A DNA stretch of 8,516 nt from positions 1-8,516 of the forward strand of contig JAISRY010000209.1 in assembly GCA_031273385.1 (NCBI GenBank). Direction: 5' to 3'. Source of the stretch: Tannerellaceae bacterium (lineage in GTDB: Bacteria > Bacteroidota > Bacteroidia > Bacteroidales > Tannerellaceae). Each line of letters starts with the position of its first letter. Within the stretch, counting starts at the first letter, position 1. The notes beneath the pieces were generated by a model. It saw nothing but the letters and a program-made list of their open reading frames with translations. It ran no database searches and was not told the origin of the DNA. Positions 6,549 through 8,516 of this stretch are shown piece after piece. The translations under genes were made by a program, and so were the position numbers.

Positions 6549-7817
6549 ATGATGAAATATCTTTCTCCGCTCTTCCTGCTGTTTGCGGTTTCCGTTCCGG
6601 CTACCGCACAGGAGACATACCGTACTGATGTATATACAAATACGGTGAAAACGCTTCAGGTAAAGGTGGCCGGAAAACAAATCTCCGAACCTGTCATTCC
6701 ATTGAACGGGGAGGAACAGGTAGAGGTGAATTTTGATGCGCTCAGCCATAATTACAACCGCTTTGCCTATTCCATTATCCATTGTGATGCCGACTGGAAA
6801 CAGTCGTCCCTCTCCCCTATCGAATACCTGGATGGTTTCCAGGGGCTTACGATTGACGACTTTGCCAACTCCATCGCCACCACGACCGAATACACCAACT
6901 ACCTCCTGCTTCTGCCCAACGACGACATCCGCCTCAAAGTGTCGGGCAATTACGCCGTCCGCATCTACCGCGAAAACGAGCCGGACAAACTGCTCGCCAC
7001 CGCCTGCTTCTCCGTCGTAGAGCCAATGGTGGACATTACGGCCGCCGTTACCGGAAATACCCTCATTGATTTCAACAACCAACACCAGCAGGTCAACTTC
7101 ACCATCCACCACAAGCGTTTCCCCATTACCTATCCATTAAACGACCTGAAGATCTATGTGTCGCAAAACAACCGGCGGGACAACATGGCTACCAACCTCA
7201 AACCCACCGCCATACTGGACGGGCAATTGGTCTACGACAACAACCGCGACCTGATTTTCGAGGCCGGGAACGAATACCGCCGCGTCGAATTTCTGACCCA
7301 CCGCTACAACGGTATGGGCGTCGAGCATATCCAATACCATGAGCCTTATTATAATGTAACGCTGACGGACAACCATTTGCGCAGCAACAGGCCCTATCAG
7401 TACGACCAGGATCAGAACGGGCGTTTTTTCATACGCTGTAGCAACTGCAACGATCCCGACACCGAAGCCGATTACTACATCGTCCATTTTTCCCTGGCCT
7501 GTAGCCCCTTTCCAGACGGGGAGGTCTACCTCGACGGCGACCTCTGCCACCACACGTTGGACGAAAAAAGCAAAATGGGATACAATTTCGAAACAAGCCG
7601 CTACGAAAAGTCTCTCCTGCTAAAAGCGGGCAACTATAATTTCCACTACCTCTTACTCCCCCACGGCGAAACAAAAGCCGTAACGGAAGCCATCGAGGGA
7701 AACTATTACCAGGCAGAAAACGAGTACACCGTATGGGTCTATTTCCGCCCTGTAGGAACACTTTACGACCGCCTGATCGGCGCCACCACCATCCGAAACG
7801 CAATGAAAATACTCTAA
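6549..7817 (+). CDS. Type IX secretion system plug-type (DUF5103) secreted protein
   Basis: A 422-residue protein with a signal peptide (about 1-21, hydrophobic LSPLFLLFAVSV then ATAQ) and an all-beta mature part. It matches the DUF5103 family by the N-terminal IIHCDADW motif (76-83) and the C-terminal EGNYYQAENEYTVWVYFRP (383-401) followed by YDRLIG (406-411). In Flavobacterium johnsoniae the family member called Plug closes the periplasmic side of the SprA outer-membrane translocon. Homologues also occur in Bacteroidetes whose use of the system is uncertain, so the role here is inferred from family. ATG at 6549 is chosen because it places the signal peptide at the N-terminus; an in-frame TTG at 6465 would add 28 residues and overlap nqrA. 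It is divergent from nqrA. Cys cluster C297, C300, C318 and C333 is unusual. Confidence 0.9.
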   Translation: MMKYLSPLFLLFAVSVPATAQETYRTDVYTNTVKTLQVKVAGKQISEPVIPLNGEEQVEVNFDALSHNYNRFAYSIIHCDADWKQSSLSPIEYLDGFQGLTIDDFANSIATTTEYTNYLLLLPNDDIRLKVSGNYAVRIYRENEPDKLLATACFSVVEPMVDITAAVTGNTLIDFNNQHQQVNFTIHHKRFPITYPLNDLKIYVSQNNRRDNMATNLKPTAILDGQLVYDNNRDLIFEAGNEYRRVEFLTHRYNGMGVEHIQYHEPYYNVTLTDNHLRSNRPYQYDQDQNGRFFIRCSNCNDPDTEADYYIVHFSLACSPFPDGEVYLDGDLCHHTLDEKSKMGYNFETSRYEKSLLLKAGNYNFHYLLLPHGETKAVTEAIEGNYYQAENEYTVWVYFRPVGTLYDRLIGATTIRNAMKIL

Positions 7818-7922
7818 AACCCCCTAATAACTGATGCAATACTGGAAATAACCATATCATATATCTTTCTATCAACCATTTATCCACCCCGTTGATACCC
7901 GCCCCCGCCATAAAATACCCCA

Positions 7923-8066
7923 GCGTTGTCCCATGCTTGTCTTATGATTGATCCAGGAACGTCCCTGCCTGAATCAGGATTTTCAGGATGAAAGAATGAT
8001 CAGAATGAAAGAATTTTCAGAAAAATAAAGGCTGAAAACCTGATGAACAAGAGCGTAAGACAACGC
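7923..8066. repeat. Nested inverted repeat element with an internal 17-bp duplication
   Basis: Outer arms GCGTTGTC (7923-7930) and GACAACGC (8059-8066) are exact reverse complements. Inner arms AATCAGGATTTTCAG (7972-7986) and CTGAAAACCTGAT (8032-8044) are complementary except for one missing base. Between them a 17-bp unit is duplicated (7988-8004 and 8005-8021, 15 of 17 identical, both starting ATGAAAGAAT). From memory, tcaggat/ttcaggat strings of this kind are common dispersed sequences in Bacteroidetes genomes. A non-coding repeat element is the best reading. Confidence 0.6.
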
Positions 8067-8219
8067 CCTACGAAAAAGAAACGCCTCTCCATTCCGCCCA
8101 TTCAGTTCAGTAGCGTAACTACCTGTCCTATTGTCCTTTCAGAACGTTTGTCAGAGGTTTTCTTCATTCACAGAGCGTTACCCTCCGCAAATCCGGAGTA
8201 TGTTACCTTTTTCATCTAA
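8043..8219 (+). CDS. Doubtful 58-codon open frame
   Basis: ATG at 8043 opens a 58-residue frame beginning MNKSVRQRPTKKKRL and ending TFFI before TAA at 8217-8219. The N-terminus is strongly basic; the rest is mixed, with no recognised domain, signal peptide or membrane segment. An AAAGG lies 11 nt upstream, but Shine-Dalgarno sequences mean little in Bacteroidetes. Its start lies inside the inner arm of one inverted repeat and its end inside the first unit of another, so it is more likely a chance frame through repeat DNA than a gene. Confidence 0.15.
   Translation: MNKSVRQRPTKKKRLSIPPIQFSSVTTCPIVLSERLSEVFFIHRALPSANPEYVTFFI
8183..8198. repeat. Short GC-rich hairpin
   Basis: CTCCG (8183-8187) pairs with CGGAG (8194-8198) across a 6-nt loop. 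It sits just before the large palindrome and may belong to the same element. No T-run follows. Confidence 0.35.
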
Positions 8220-8363
8220 AAGATCTGACCTTTTCATTAGGATAAACTACCTTTTTGTATGGGATATATTAATCGTTCACCGGATGGCGAACGATTAATA
8301 TATCCGCAAGAAAAGGGTAGATCATCTGCACCAAAAGGCTATATGTTTTAGAAGAAAAGGCTA
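8204..8363. repeat. Large symmetrical palindrome with six TAsCCTTTT motifs
   Basis: The core is a perfect 17-bp inverted repeat, GGATATATTAATCGTTC at 8262-8278 and its complement at 8289-8305, with a 10-nt loop. Each arm carries three CCTTTT motifs pointing at the centre: at 8206, 8229 and 8250 on the plus strand, and at 8316, 8338 and 8360 on the minus strand. Right-arm units are exactly 22 bp apart; left-arm steps are 23 and 21 bp. Mirrored about the centre (8283.5), the motifs coincide to within 1 bp. The outer units also share TCTAAAA. No coding frame explains this. It could be a mobile repeat, a multi-site binding region or a long RNA hairpin. Confidence 0.8.
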
Positions 8364-8366
8364 CGG

Positions 8367-8398
8367 GTTTCGACAAGCTCAGCCACCGAGGGGCGGGG
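8367..8398. repeat. REP-like fragment
   Basis: The segment TTTCGACAAGCTCAGCCACC (8368-8387) resembles, from memory, a frequently repeated intergenic palindrome half found in many bacterial genomes. No complementary arm is seen nearby, so it may be a partial copy. It directly abuts the last unit of the large palindrome. Confidence 0.4.
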
Positions 8399-8420
8399 CG
8401 GTACCATGAATAACAGGAGG

Positions 8421-8468
8421 GTCATTGCGAGTGCCCAATAAACTGCGTTTATCAAAAAGGGAAATGAC
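8421..8468. repeat. Nested small hairpin, REP-like remnant
   Basis: GTCATT (8421-8426) pairs with AATGAC (8463-8468). Inside it CCC (8434-8436) faces GGG (8459-8461), and ATAAAC (8438-8443) pairs with GTTTAT (8447-8452) around a 3-nt loop. The opening GTCATTGCGAG resembles the end of a common intergenic repeat. CTGCGTTTAT (8443-8452) is the exact reverse complement of 99-108 beside the left hairpin, which suggests related elements at both ends of the window. Confidence 0.5.
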
Positions 8469-8516
8469 GGCGATTGCCTGATTTTCATGCGATTATACGC
8501 AAGTGGCATCCGTCGT

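Larger units (their letters stand above)
7818..8516. other. Long intergenic stretch, no confident gene, repeat-rich
   Basis: About 700 nt without a convincing protein or RNA gene. It holds a weak hairpin (7870-7876 with 7891-7897), nested inverted repeats at 7923-8066, a 58-codon open frame at 8043-8219 of doubtful status, a large symmetrical palindrome at 8204-8363 and REP-like fragments after 8367. No clear intrinsic terminator is visible directly behind the plug gene: the hairpin 53 nt past its stop is followed by C-rich rather than T-rich sequence. No tRNA, CRISPR array or transposase is seen. Confidence 0.7.

Noticed and set aside
6528..7112. A 194-residue minus-strand open frame opposite the plug-like gene
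   Set aside because: The plus-strand protein has a signal peptide and family motifs; the minus frame is Val/Gly-rich shadow sequence and would also cover the nqr promoter.
7870..7897. Terminator of the plug-like gene
   Set aside because: The 7-bp stem has a 14-nt loop and is followed by C-rich sequence, so it does not look like an intrinsic terminator.
7429..7911. A 160-residue minus-strand open frame over the end of the plug-like gene
   Set aside because: It is mostly antisense to conserved C-terminal motifs and is Arg/Gly-rich with no domain.
8204..8363. CRISPR repeats or a simple intrinsic terminator
   Set aside because: The motifs are inverted across a centre rather than all direct, and the core hairpin is AT-rich with no T-run after it.

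Overview
The window carries a complete, intact nqrABCDEF operon on the minus strand (nqrA at about 6473 down to nqrF ending at 621). It encodes the six-subunit Na+-translocating NADH:quinone reductase. A divergently transcribed gene for a type IX secretion system plug-type (DUF5103) secreted protein lies at 6549..7817 on the plus strand. The organism is most likely a member of the Bacteroidota, probably order Bacteroidales. The evidence is the DUF5103 plug family, a TAnnTTTG-type -7 promoter element upstream of nqrA, AT-rich gene starts without Shine-Dalgarno sequences, and Bacteroidetes-like Nqr proteins. The species cannot be fixed from the sequence.

Layout from left to right. Positions 1-265 form a repeat island: 22-bp tandem dyad repeats, a 15-bp inverted repeat of REP-like character, and a 13-unit heptanucleotide array whose end supplies the stop codon of a small gene. 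Positions 260-469 (minus) encode a 69-residue exported or membrane-anchored protein of unknown function. Positions 501-585 hold two hairpins, one a plausible nqr terminator. Positions 621-6473 (minus) are nqrF, E, D, C, B and A with gaps of 4-27 nt, consistent with one transcript. Positions 6474-6548 are a compact divergent promoter region. Positions 6549-7817 (plus) are the plug-like gene. Positions 7818-8516 contain no confident gene but are dense in nested inverted repeats, including a large, almost perfectly symmetrical structure at 8204-8363.

How the genes work together: NqrF oxidises NADH through FAD and a [2Fe-2S] centre. Electrons pass through the NqrD/NqrE iron centre and the covalent FMNs of NqrC and NqrB to quinone, coupled to Na+ export across the inner membrane. 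All expected cofactor residues are visible. The flavin transferase ApbE needed to attach the FMNs is not in this window. The plug-like protein has no known mechanistic link to Nqr; the two share only the divergent intergenic region.

The metabolic genes look ordinary. The parts that merit a second look are the flanking repeat islands, above all the six-copy TAsCCTTTT palindrome at 8204-8363, the 22-bp dyad array at 1-79 and the heptamer array at 174-264.
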